From DATARH01 sp035570495 (GTDB lineage Bacteria; Pseudomonadota; Alphaproteobacteria; ATCC43930; CGMCC-115725): a stretch of 38,300 nt of DNA. Below the pieces are notes generated by a model. That model did no database searches. It was not told the origin of the DNA and saw only the letters and a program-made list of their open reading frames with translations. Made by a program: the position numbers and the translations under genes. Positions 7,041-15,187 of the stretch are shown piece by piece. How positions within the stretch are numbered: the first letter of the stretch is position 1; each line of letters opens with the position of its first letter. The stretch spans positions 1-38,300 of the forward strand of contig DATMLO010000045.1 in the NCBI GenBank assembly GCA_035570495.1, in the 5' to 3' direction.

Positions 7041-9616
7041 TGAACCGGCGACAGCGCCGCACTGCGGCGCGGCAAGGCACGAGCGCCCCGCAGCCGGCGG
7101 TGCGCCCCGCCGGCAGCCCGCTCTTCGCGACGGCGGTACGGCATTTCCAGGCAGGTTCCCTAAAGGAGGCAAACAGGCTTTGCGGCCAGCTCCTCGCGGC
7201 CAACCCGCAGGATGCCGGGGCGCTGCATCTGTCGGGGCTCATCGCGTGCCGGGTCGGGATGCCACAGATCGGCGTCGACGCCTTTCGCCGCGCTCTGGAG
7301 GCGGGCGATCAAAGCGCACCGCTCTACTACAACCTCGCCGAGGCGCTGCGCACGCTGGGAGAGCTCGACGAAGCCATCGCGCATTACCAGGGCGCGCTCG
7401 AGGTTTCGCCCAATTTCACCGCCGCGCGCTCCGGCCTCGGCAGCGCGTTCATGCTGCAGGGCAGGCTCGACGAAGCGGTTGCCGCCTATCGGCGCGCCAT
7501 CGAGCTCGACCCGGCGCAGCCCGTAGTGCGCAATAATCTGGGCACGGCGCTGCACCAACAGGGCAAGCTTGAGGAGGCGCTTGCCGCGTTTGATGCCGCG
7601 ATCGCGAGCAACCCCGACTATGCCGCGGCGCTAGCCAATCGCGGCAAGCTGCTCGCCGAGCAGGGCCGACACGATGAGGCGATCGCCAGTTATGACCGCG
7701 CATTCGGCTTTGATCCCGGCAATGTCGAGCTTCTCTGCGACCGCGCCGCCAGCTTGCGCCTGATCGACCGCCTCGACGAGGCACTGGCAAGCTACGAGCG
7801 CGCGCTGGCCGCGCAGCCCGGCCATTTCGACGCGCGGCACGGCCGCGGCCAGGTGCTGTCGCTGCTGCTGCGCCCGGCGGAAGCTCTCGCCGAATTTGAA
7901 CGCGCGCTGCTCCTAAAACCCGACGATGCGGACGTCCTCAGCAATCGCGGCTGGGCGCTGTTCGGCCTGCAGCGATGGGAAGAGTCACTGGCCAGTTGCG
8001 AGCGCGCGCTGGCGATCGCGCCAGATCACCTGGAAGCGCTGCACAACCGCGGCAGCGCGCTCATCGGGCTGGGACGTCCCGAGGAGGCGCTTGCCAGCTA
8101 CGATCGCGCCCTGGTGCTCAAGCCCGATCATGCGGCGGCGCTCAATCACCGGGGTAACGCGCTTTTGCAACTCGACCGCGTCGACGAGGCGGCCCAATCA
8201 TTCGCGCGGACGGTCGCGCTCGACCCCGATCTGGAATATGCGCTCGGCAACCTGTTTCACGCTCAGCTGTTGTGCTGCGATTGGAGCGGCTACGACGAAG
8301 CGCGGGATCTGATCACCAGCGGCGCAAGCGAGGGCAAGCAGCACTGGCTGCCCTTCATGTTCCAGACCGCGCCCACCTCCGCCGCGGCTCAGCTGGCCTG
8401 CAGCCGCGCGTATATCACGGCACACTGCCCGCCATCTCCAAACTCGCTGTGGCGCGGCGAACGCTATCGTCACGACCGGGTTCGCATCGCCTATGTGTCG
8501 GCCGATTTCCGCAATCACCCTGTTGCGTACTCGCTCGTGCAAGTGTGGGAAGGTCACGACAGAGCGCGCTTCGAGACCTCAGCGATTTCTTTCGGCCCGC
8601 TGATCGATGGCGAGTTCGGTCAGCGCCTCAAACAAGCGTTCGACCACTTCATCGATGCGCGCGACCGCCACGACCGCGATATCGCAGCACTGTTGCGCGA
8701 GCAGGAAGTCGACATCGCGGTCGATCTGATGGGACATACGAGTTCCGGCCGGCCGGGGATCTTCGCGCTGCGCCCGGCGCCGGTTCAGGCCACTTTCCTC
8801 GGTTATGCGGGAACCACCGGCGCCGATTACATCGACTATATCGTCGCCGATCAAACCGTGATCCCGCAGGGCGAACAGCGCTTTTACAGCGAACGCGTCG
8901 CCTATCTGCCGGACACGTTCATGCCGTTCGACAACACGCGGCAGATTGGTGCGCGAACGCCGTCGCGCCACCAGCAGGGATTGCCCGAAACCGGCTTTGT
9001 GTTCTGCTCGTTCAACAACACCTACAAGCTCACGCCGCCGGTGTTTGATGTCTGGATGCGCCTTTTGCACCAGGTCGAGGGCAGCGTCTTGTGGCTGTCG
9101 GGCGGCAACCCCGCCTCGATCGCCAACCGCCGCGATTACGCCCGGCAGCGCGGGATCGATCCCGATCGCCTGATCTTTGCCTCCCGCACCGAGCGGCTCG
9201 AAGATCACCTCGCGCGGCATCGCTTGGCTGGGCTGTTCCTCGACACGCTGCCGTACAATGCACATGTGACGGCCGCCGAGGCGCTCTGGACTGGGCTGCC
9301 GATCGTGACTTGTCTCGGGACGAGCTATTCCGGCCGCGTCGCCGCAAGCCTGCTGCGGGCGGTCGGCTTGCCCGAGCTGGTCACGGAGAACCTTGAGGAG
9401 TACGAGGCGCTGGCCCTCAAGCTGGCCCGCGACCCGGCGCTGCTCGGACAGACTAAGGCCAAGCTTGCCGGCAATCGCGCGACACACAAGCTGTTCGACA
9501 CCGCGCACTACACCCGGCATCTCGAAAGCGCCTACGAAACGATGTGGCAGCGCTCTCAGCGCGGCGAACCACCCGCCGGATTTGCCGTCCCGCCGCTTTC
9601 ATCAAACCGCCACTGA
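7037..9616 (+). CDS. TPR-repeat O-GlcNAc-transferase-like glycosyltransferase (GT41), copy 2, canonical motifs
   Basis: The 859-residue paralogue of the preceding gene has about eleven TPR units (roughly residues 30-400) and a GT41 domain (about 480-835). Here the motifs are intact: RIAYVSADFRNHP with His494, DLMGHT at 563-567, the donor loop GYAGTTGAD at 589-597, FCSFNNTYK with Lys664, and NAHVTAAEALW with His743. The start is the first of two ATGs at 7037, overlapping the stop of copy 1 as ATGA; the open frame further upstream is antisense-like overhang within copy 1. The C-terminal ends of the two copies are nearly the same (MWQRxQRGEPPxGFAVPPL), so this is a tandem duplication. It is likely a cytosolic protein glycosyltransferase; the targets are unknown and no flagellin or adhesin gene lies nearby. 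Confidence 0.9.
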   Translation: MMNRRQRRTAARQGTSAPQPAVRPAGSPLFATAVRHFQAGSLKEANRLCGQLLAANPQDAGALHLSGLIACRVGMPQIGVDAFRRALEAGDQSAPLYYNLAEALRTLGELDEAIAHYQGALEVSPNFTAARSGLGSAFMLQGRLDEAVAAYRRAIELDPAQPVVRNNLGTALHQQGKLEEALAAFDAAIASNPDYAAALANRGKLLAEQGRHDEAIASYDRAFGFDPGNVELLCDRAASLRLIDRLDEALASYERALAAQPGHFDARHGRGQVLSLLLRPAEALAEFERALLLKPDDADVLSNRGWALFGLQRWEESLASCERALAIAPDHLEALHNRGSALIGLGRPEEALASYDRALVLKPDHAAALNHRGNALLQLDRVDEAAQSFARTVALDPDLEYALGNLFHAQLLCCDWSGYDEARDLITSGASEGKQHWLPFMFQTAPTSAAAQLACSRAYITAHCPPSPNSLWRGERYRHDRVRIAYVSADFRNHPVAYSLVQVWEGHDRARFETSAISFGPLIDGEFGQRLKQAFDHFIDARDRHDRDIAALLREQEVDIAVDLMGHTSSGRPGIFALRPAPVQATFLGYAGTTGADYIDYIVADQTVIPQGEQRFYSERVAYLPDTFMPFDNTRQIGARTPSRHQQGLPETGFVFCSFNNTYKLTPPVFDVWMRLLHQVEGSVLWLSGGNPASIANRRDYARQRGIDPDRLIFASRTERLEDHLARHRLAGLFLDTLPYNAHVTAAEALWTGLPIVTCLGTSYSGRVAASLLRAVGLPELVTENLEEYEALALKLARDPALLGQTKAKLAGNRATHKLFDTAHYTRHLESAYETMWQRSQRGEPPAGFAVPPLSSNRH

Positions 9617-9688
9617 GCCGGGCATAGTTTCCGGCCCCGCCTCCTCCACGCCGCGCGCGTCGGTCGGCGCTCGACAGGGGTCATCGCG

Positions 9689-10354
9689 ATGAACATGAAC
9701 AATTTCGATATCGCCGACATCCACTACGTCCCGACCACCGGCGTCAGTCGGATGCACGAGACGCCGCTCGTCATCGCCAGCGACGAAACCCTCAAGGGTT
9801 ACGGGCGCCTTGTTGGCGATCCGCAGAACTTCCCGGTCGAGATCGTCCAATGGCCGGCGCAAGGCTGGCGCAAGATTGATCCGAACTCGGGCGATCAGGG
9901 CGGCGTCACCGAAGGGCTGTTCGAGTTTTGGTGGCAGGGTGAGACGCTGTATGCGCGTAACAACGCGGTCGGCGACAGCTATCTCTTCGCGTGGAGCAAC
10001 TGGCCGGAACAGGCGACGAGCGAAGGCAAGGCCCGGGCGCGCGAGCACGCGCTTGTCTGGCGCGCCAACTACCACCCGGATGGCGGCCAGCTGTTCTACC
10101 CGCTCTACGGCGAAAGTTTTGTCGTGCCGCTGGCGTTGCCGGGGGATGACGTGACACCCGAGCAGTTCATCAGCTTCTGGTGCGATGGCAAGACCGGGCT
10201 CTACATCCACCCCAACATCTGGCACGGCGCGGTGGTGCCGCACGCCGACCATGCCGAACTGCTCGACCGTCAGGGTCGCGTCCATGCCCGCGTCTCGGTA
10301 GATTTCGCCAAGGAATTCGGCTGCTATCTCGGCGTGCCGATGGGGAGACCGTAG
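9689..10354 (+). CDS. Ureidoglycolate lyase/hydrolase-like cupin protein
   Basis: The 221-residue protein is cupin-like and resembles the ureidoglycolate lyase (AllA) family, which splits ureidoglycolate to glyoxylate and urea in purine and allantoin breakdown. The support is a C-terminal block FVVPLALPGDD, then GLYIHPNIWHG near residues 173-183 with histidines in the place of the family's metal or substrate contacts, then RVSVDFAKEFGCYL. It is longer than E. coli AllA (about 160 residues) because of an N-terminal extension. The start at 9689 follows ACAGGGG; a second in-frame ATG lies two codons later. No other allantoin-pathway gene is nearby, so the substrate may differ. It lies 72 bp after the GT41 pair on the same strand. 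Confidence 0.6.
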   Translation: MNMNNFDIADIHYVPTTGVSRMHETPLVIASDETLKGYGRLVGDPQNFPVEIVQWPAQGWRKIDPNSGDQGGVTEGLFEFWWQGETLYARNNAVGDSYLFAWSNWPEQATSEGKARAREHALVWRANYHPDGGQLFYPLYGESFVVPLALPGDDVTPEQFISFWCDGKTGLYIHPNIWHGAVVPHADHAELLDRQGRVHARVSVDFAKEFGCYLGVPMGRP

Positions 10355-10525
10355 AAACAGGGCTACTACTTGGTGTTGGTTCGGGGCGATTAGCTTTTAG
10401 GCGATCCGCTGGAAGGCGCTGCATTTTTCGCACGAGAGCGGGCAGCCCTAGCTCGGCGAGGTTCAAATTCAAAGCGACGGCGCCCCACGATATCCCGACA
10501 AACGTTCAGGTCGTCGCGAGCAGCG

Positions 10526-11422
10526 CTAAACTCTCGTATTACATGCTCTACTTCTCGTCCTGCCGTCATTTAATTGAAAAATTTTTTCCAAAAATTCTGG
10601 GAAATTTGCCGAGCTTTCAAGTACTTGTCCAAATTTTTCGATAGAAATGTCGTGAAGACGGAACACTGACGAAAACACATTATCCGATAGTTTTGAAATT
10701 TTTTCTACATCTAATAAACGTGACGTTTCAGTTTTAATTACATCTTCTCGCTGTTCCGGAGAGGCCGCCGTCATTAACGCCTCTAAGTACGTTTTAAGGG
10801 TCTTATTCACCTCCGATAATTGAAATACTTGCGTAGATAACGATGTTAGCTGTTGAGATTGTGCAGTTCTTTTTAATAGGTCGCGAAAAATACCAGCCCA
10901 TTGATCCCTCAACCAACCCTCGATTTCTTCATAATGATTGAATGTGAACAGCGCGTTGTTCCTCCGCTGCAAAAGGATCTGTTCTAGAAGCATGAAAATA
11001 TTAACAGAATCTACATGCGCATAGTTAATGTTCTTAGAAGACTTATTCTTTTGGAACGTTTGATATTCGGCATAAACCTGAGAATCTACCAAAATCCAAA
11101 CTGGAATGTTATTTGATAGAGCGCTTGTATATTCCTGTTTTGTAATACTATCGTACCGATCATAGAAGGAATGTGGAGTATCTGTTCTCGAATCACTTCG
11201 CTCCGCTCCGTAACGGCCTCCCACTATGAGTACGAGCATATCTGCTGACGCTGCTTCGCGATAACACGATTCATCCAACGGGATATCAGGGCTATACGCG
11301 ATATCCCCTTTCTCAGACAGTATCGGCTCATAGCCCAAAGATTGGACAAACGTCTCTAGTGACGCTCGCACATGACGAAGGTCATAATATGTCGAACTGA
11401 TAAATATTCGGGGTTTTGCCAT
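10526..11422 (-). CDS. DUF4062 domain protein, AT-rich, probable horizontally acquired gene
   Basis: The 298-residue protein begins with RIFISSTYYDLRHVR (residues 5-19), the hallmark opening of DUF4062, followed by a predicted sheet-helix domain including CYREAASADMLVLIVGGRYG (53-72) and SITKQEY near 92-98. The C-terminal half (about 160-298) looks helical and hydrophilic, with no recognisable effector or ATPase domain. I start it at ATG 11422, preceded by GGAG nine bases upstream; an upstream ATG at 11464 has no ribosome site. The whole gene is strikingly AT-rich with A/T-ending codons, unlike the GC-rich genes on both sides, which points to recent transfer. DUF4062 is found in signalling and suspected defence proteins and may be TIR-related in fold; function here is unknown. 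Confidence 0.8.
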   Translation of the reverse strand: MAKPRIFISSTYYDLRHVRASLETFVQSLGYEPILSEKGDIAYSPDIPLDESCYREAASADMLVLIVGGRYGAERSDSRTDTPHSFYDRYDSITKQEYTSALSNNIPVWILVDSQVYAEYQTFQKNKSSKNINYAHVDSVNIFMLLEQILLQRRNNALFTFNHYEEIEGWLRDQWAGIFRDLLKRTAQSQQLTSLSTQVFQLSEVNKTLKTYLEALMTAASPEQREDVIKTETSRLLDVEKISKLSDNVFSSVFRLHDISIEKFGQVLESSANFPEFLEKIFQLNDGRTRSRACNTRV

Positions 11423-11502
11423 TAAACTTAGCTCCACGAGCGAGATGCCTATAGAGCCAGCCATTTTTGATGTCTATTAAAAGTTTGATTGAGGTTTTGG
11501 CT

Positions 11503-12444
11503 TCAGCCCTCCAATCCGACGAGTCCGCGCGCGAAGGCGTGAGCGTCGAACGGGCGCAAGTCCTCGGCGCTTTCGCCGATGCCGATCAGGTGAATCGGAA
11601 TACCATATTTCTCGGCCAAGGACACCAGTACGCCGCCTTTCGCGGTGCCGTCGAGTTTGGTCATGACAATGCCGGTGACGCCGACTACCTGGCGGAAGAT
11701 TTCGGCCTGAGCATGCGCGTTCTGGCCGACCGTGGCGTCGAGCACGAGCAGCACCGAATGCGGCGCGGCGGGATCGAGTTTCTTTAACGAGCGCACGAGC
11801 TTTTGCAGCTCAGCCATCAGGTCGGACTTGTTTTGCAGCCGCCCGGCGGTATCGATCAACAGTACATCGGCCTGCATGTCACGCGCCTCGACCAGCGCGT
11901 CATAGGCAAGCCCCGCCGCATCGGCGCCTTGCGGCCGCACGATGACCGGACAATCGGTGCGCTTCCCCCATATTTGCAGCTGCTCGACGGCGGCGGCGCG
12001 GAACGTGTCACCGGCCGCCAGCACCACGCGCTTTCCGTCGTCGCGATATTGCCGCGCGAGCTTGCCGATCGTCGTGGTCTTGCCGCTGCCGTTGACCCCA
12101 ACGACGAGGATCGTGAACGGTTTTTTTGCCGGATCGACCCGAAGCGGCTTCATGACCGGCTCGACCAGGCGCGTCACCTCGTCGGCAAGTGCAGTACGCA
12201 CCTCCCCGGGCGAGACCTCCTGATTGAAGCGAGTGCGGCGCAACGCGGCGACCACCTCTTCGGCGACGCCGATCCCCATATCGCTGGCGATCAGCAGCTC
12301 CTCGAGCTCGTCGAGCGCCGCCGCGTCGAGCCGCCGCCGGGTGAAGATCTGGTTGATGCCATCGGTCAGCGCTGCCGAGCTCTTCGAGAGCCCGGCGCGG
12401 AGCCGCGAAAACCAGCCGCGGCGTTCCTCGCGCTCCTCGCTCAT
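11503..12444 (-). CDS. ftsY: Signal recognition particle receptor FtsY
   Basis: The 313-residue SRP GTPase has GVNGSGKTTTIGKLA (G1), DTAGRLQNK (G3) and TKLDGTAKGG (G4 and closing loop), the exact FtsY versions of these motifs, preceded by the four-helix N domain. The acidic A domain is short (MSEEREERRGW), as usual in alphaproteobacteria. FtsY docks Ffh-bound ribosomes to the inner membrane for co-translational insertion. The start ATG overlaps the mtaB stop by 4 bp, so it is the last gene of dapF-mtaB-ftsY. The partner gene ffh is in this same window at 16912. Downstream lies the AT-rich DUF4062 gene where alphaproteobacteria often carry a septation or ispZ-type gene. Confidence 0.97.
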   Translation of the reverse strand: MSEEREERRGWFSRLRAGLSKSSAALTDGINQIFTRRRLDAAALDELEELLIASDMGIGVAEEVVAALRRTRFNQEVSPGEVRTALADEVTRLVEPVMKPLRVDPAKKPFTILVVGVNGSGKTTTIGKLARQYRDDGKRVVLAAGDTFRAAAVEQLQIWGKRTDCPVIVRPQGADAAGLAYDALVEARDMQADVLLIDTAGRLQNKSDLMAELQKLVRSLKKLDPAAPHSVLLVLDATVGQNAHAQAEIFRQVVGVTGIVMTKLDGTAKGGVLVSLAEKYGIPIHLIGIGESAEDLRPFDAHAFARGLVGLEG

Positions 12445-13718
12445 GCAGGCGTTCCGATAAGCCGCGCGCCGCCGACGCCGGTGAAGCGCATCCGCCTGAT
12501 ACCGGCGATATCCGCCGGACAGTCGACCGGCGCATAGAACCCGGCGCGGCCGCTGCCCGGCTTTTCGACCAGCACCGCGCCGACTGTGCCAACACGCGAG
12601 CGCAGCTCGGCGGCGAGCACCGCCGCCCCTGCCTCGCGCAACCGCGCCGCGCGTTCGCGGACGATCCCCGGCGCGACCTCCGGTATTTGCGCGGCCGGCG
12701 TACCGGGACGCGGGCTATAGGGAAAGACATGCAGGAAGGCGATGCCGCATTCCGCGACGAGATCGAGGCTGTTGCGGAACATCGCCTCGTCCTCGGTCGG
12801 AAAGCCGGCGATGAGGTCGGCGCCGATCGCCATATCCGGCCGTAGCGCGCGAGCGCGCCCGGTCGCAGCAATCGCCTGTGTGCGGGTGTGGCGGCGCTTC
12901 ATGCGCTTCAAGATCATGTCGTCGCCAGCCTGCAGCGACAGGTGCAGATGCGGCATCAGCCGCGATTCCTCGGCGAGGAGTGACCACAACTCCTCGTCGA
13001 TCTCGCTTGGGTCGAGCGAGGAGAGGCGCAGCCGCGGCAATTCCAGCACTTCGGCCAAGAGCCGCCGCGCCAGCGCGCCAAGGCTCGGGAGATCGGGCAG
13101 GTCCGCGCCATAGGCGGTGAGGTCGACTCCGGTCAGGACGATCTCCTGCACCCCGCTTTCGACCATGGCGCGCGCCTGCCGGATGACAGCCTCGGGCGGC
13201 ACCGAGCGGCTCGGGCCGCGCGCATAGGGGATGATGCAGAACGTGCAGCGATGGTCGCAACCCTGCTGGACTTGGAGGTAGGCTCGGGCGCGGGGCTGCC
13301 CCTCACCGGGCTCGACGCTGCGCGTCTCACCACCCTCTCCCCGTAAACGGGGCGAGGGGAAAGACGATGGCGCGCTCCCTCTCCCCGCAAGCGGGGAGAG
13401 GGTTGGGGTGAGGGGCAGATAGCTCTCCGCCTTCAGCTTCGCCTCGTTGTCGAGGACGGCATCCACTTCCGGCATCGCCGCGTATAGCTGCGGCGCAAGG
13501 GTCGCGGCGCAGCCGGTGACGATGATCCGCGCGCCGGGGTGCTCGCGCCGGGCGCGGCGGATCGCCTGGCGCGCCTGGCGCTCCGCCTCGGCGGTCACCG
13601 CGCATGTATTGACAATGACCGCATCGCCCAACCCGGCTTCATCGGCGGCGCGGCGGATGATCTCGCTCTCGAACGCATTGAGCCGGCAGCCAAAGGTGAC
13701 GATCTCGGGGGCCGGCAT
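12441..13718 (-). CDS. mtaB: tRNA N6-threonylcarbamoyladenosine(37) methylthiotransferase MtaB, with repeat-encoded linker
   Basis: The 425-residue radical-SAM enzyme adds a methylthio group to t6A37 of ANN-decoding tRNAs. The N-terminal methylthiotransferase domain has its cluster cysteines at 11, 39 and 70. The radical SAM motif CDHRCTFC supplies Cys154, Cys158 and Cys161. The C-terminal TRAM-like region (about 365-425) is present. Residues 101-141 read LPLTPTLSPLAGRG and onward, a translation of a palindromic repeat element inserted in frame between the two domains; all catalytic cysteines are kept. The gene begins 2 bp after the dapF stop and overlaps ftsY by 4 bp. It is probably functional, because the insert falls in a linker that varies within the family. 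Confidence 0.94.
   Translation of the reverse strand: MPAPEIVTFGCRLNAFESEIIRRAADEAGLGDAVIVNTCAVTAEAERQARQAIRRARREHPGARIIVTGCAATLAPQLYAAMPEVDAVLDNEAKLKAESYLPLTPTLSPLAGRGSAPSSFPSPRLRGEGGETRSVEPGEGQPRARAYLQVQQGCDHRCTFCIIPYARGPSRSVPPEAVIRQARAMVESGVQEIVLTGVDLTAYGADLPDLPSLGALARRLLAEVLELPRLRLSSLDPSEIDEELWSLLAEESRLMPHLHLSLQAGDDMILKRMKRRHTRTQAIAATGRARALRPDMAIGADLIAGFPTEDEAMFRNSLDLVAECGIAFLHVFPYSPRPGTPAAQIPEVAPGIVRERAARLREAGAAVLAAELRSRVGTVGAVLVEKPGSGRAGFYAPVDCPADIAGIRRMRFTGVGGARLIGTPA
13298..13416. repeat. Palindromic MITE-like repeat inside mtaB
   Basis: A 119-bp element is bounded by the inverted ends GCCCCTCACC (13298-13307) and GGTGAGGGGC (13407-13416). Inside are two hairpins, an imperfect one at 13334-13358 around a TAAA loop and a perfect 26-bp palindrome at 13377-13402. 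It is fully translated in the mtaB frame as about 40 residues. The core matches a type of repeat widespread in alphaproteobacterial genomes (recognition from memory, not a search). Confidence 0.85.
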
Positions 13719-13720
13719 GC

Positions 13721-14557
13721 TTAGCCGCCGATCAGGGCAGAGTCGAAAGTGCCCTTGAAGCTCAAGGCAACAGGCCCGGACATCAGCACAAAACCTTGTC
13801 CCGGCCAGGCGATCTCCAGGTTTCCGCCGTCGAGCAGCACCGTCGCCCTCTCGGCGACGAGGCCACGGCGACGAGCCGCGACCATCGCCGCGCAGGCGCC
13901 GCTACCGCAGGCGCGGGTGATCCCGGCGCCGCGCTCCCAGACGCGAAACCGGATCGTCTCGGCGCTGCGCACCTCGGCGATGCCGATATTGGCGCGCTCA
14001 GGAAACAGGGGATCGTGCTCCAGTTCGGGGCCGAACGTCGCGAGGTCGATCGCCTCGGCATCATCGACAAAAAAGGTCGCGTGGGGGTTGCCCATACTGG
14101 TGCAAACGGGATCGGCCAGCGGCCCGCGCCGCAGATCGGCATGCAGCGTATCCATTTCGCGTGACAAGGGGATGTCGCGCCAGCCGAAGCGCGGAACCCC
14201 CATATCGACCGTGGCGATACCGGCCGCATCGATCGTCGCGGCCAGCAAGCCCGCCACGGTCTCGATCGTCACCGCGCGCCGCCCAGCCTCGCCGGCGATC
14301 AGATTCGCGACGCAGCGCGTGCCGTTGCCGCAGGCCTCGGCCTCGCTGCCATCGGGGTTGAGGATGCGCATGAACACCTGCGCCCGCGCATCGCGCGGCT
14401 GCTCCAGCAGCAGTAGCTGGTCGCAGCCGATCCCAGTGTGCCGGTCGGCGAGGGCGCGCGCCGCCGCCGCGTCGATCCGGACCGGATCTCGGCGTTGGTC
14501 GAGCACGACAAAATCGTTGCCGAGCCCGTGCATCTTGCGAAAGGCGACGCGCGTCAT
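13721..14557 (-). CDS. dapF: Diaminopimelate epimerase
   Basis: The 278-residue enzyme interconverts LL- and meso-diaminopimelate for lysine and peptidoglycan. Both catalytic cysteines are visible, Cys76 in ACGNGTRC and Cys217 in ACGSGAC, together with the N-terminal KMHGLGNDF and the WERG segment with Glu208. The start ATG at 14557 (MTRVAFRKMHG) matches family N-termini; an in-frame ATG further upstream would add 17 unlikely residues. It is the first gene of the dapF-mtaB-ftsY operon. A stable stem-loop at 14620-14641 separates it from the secreted-protein gene upstream. Confidence 0.97.
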   Translation of the reverse strand: MTRVAFRKMHGLGNDFVVLDQRRDPVRIDAAAARALADRHTGIGCDQLLLLEQPRDARAQVFMRILNPDGSEAEACGNGTRCVANLIAGEAGRRAVTIETVAGLLAATIDAAGIATVDMGVPRFGWRDIPLSREMDTLHADLRRGPLADPVCTSMGNPHATFFVDDAEAIDLATFGPELEHDPLFPERANIGIAEVRSAETIRFRVWERGAGITRACGSGACAAMVAARRRGLVAERATVLLDGGNLEIAWPGQGFVLMSGPVALSFKGTFDSALIGG

Positions 14558-14619
14558 CGCGCGCTTATATGGCCGCGCGCGGCCCCGTGTCCAACGCGCT
14601 CCTCGCATTGAATAAATGC

Positions 14620-14641
14620 GCCGGGGTACCTACACCCCGGC
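14620..14641 (-). terminator. Candidate stem-loop terminator after the His-rich secreted protein gene
   Basis: GCCGGGGT at 14620-14627 pairs perfectly with ACCCCGGC at 14634-14641 around a six-base loop, just after the stop of the minus-strand gene at 14649. The following bases on that strand are only moderately T-rich (GCATTTATTC), so this may be a weak intrinsic terminator or a processing hairpin. Confidence 0.5.
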
Positions 14642-14648
14642 TTCGGCG

Positions 14649-15143
14649 CTAACCGCGCGCGTGGCGATGGACGCTGCTGACCTGGGTGGGGTGGTGCGCA
14701 ACCGCGTGCGAGCGGGCCACGGCATGCTCGACATGGCCGCGAGCGCTGACATGCGCCACCGCGCCGTACACCGGGCGACCATGCGGTCCACGCGCCGCGG
14801 CATAACGAGCCGCGATCGGCCGACCATGCCGGTCATAAGCCACCCGGCCATGCACATAACGACCGCGAGGCTCGGCCATCGCGACGTGCTGCGGTGCGCG
14901 GGAGGCGACTTCGGCGCGCTGCGCTCCGTAGGTCTGGTTCATGTAAAGCGTGCCGCGCTGTGTCTCGGAGGCCGGTCCCTGCAGCGGCCCGGACTCGTTA
15001 CTGAAATAATTCGGCACCGACGCCGGCACGGCAAAGTTCTTCGAGCCGCTGGCGGTATCCGCCGCCCGCGCCTGGACAACGAAAAGCGCGGCGGCCAAGC
15101 CAATCACGACGGCAATCCGCCGGAACGCCGAACACAAAAGCAT
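14649..15143 (-). CDS. Small exported His-rich protein of unknown function
   Basis: The 164-residue product starts with a clear Sec signal peptide: basic FRR, a hydrophobic core from about residues 10-23, and an A-R-A cleavage site after residue 27. The mature part begins with ADTAS, has a short NYFSNESGPLQG segment, then becomes rich in His, Arg, Ala, Gly and Tyr (GRPVYGAV, HVEHAVARSHAVAHH). It has no cysteine in the mature region. The start at 15143 is chosen because it places the signal peptide at the N-terminus; a longer upstream open frame is antisense of the flavin reductase. A role in the periplasm, perhaps metal binding through the histidines, is a guess. I recognise no family with certainty. 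Confidence 0.7.
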   Translation of the reverse strand: MLLCSAFRRIAVVIGLAAALFVVQARAADTASGSKNFAVPASVPNYFSNESGPLQGPASETQRGTLYMNQTYGAQRAEVASRAPQHVAMAEPRGRYVHGRVAYDRHGRPIAARYAAARGPHGRPVYGAVAHVSARGHVEHAVARSHAVAHHPTQVSSVHRHARG

Positions 15144-15187
15144 GTCTCTCTGTAGCGGATGCGGCGCCAAAAGTGCAGAAAAAATGC

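Noticed and set aside
5790..7172. Long minus-strand frame antisense to the GT41 genes
   Set aside because: Shadow frame; the plus-strand proteins carry clear catalytic motifs.
10456..10470. GGTTCAAATTC resembling a tRNA T-loop near the AT-rich DUF4062 block (possible attachment site)
   Set aside because: No acceptor, D or anticodon arms can be folded around it, and the T-stem does not pair.
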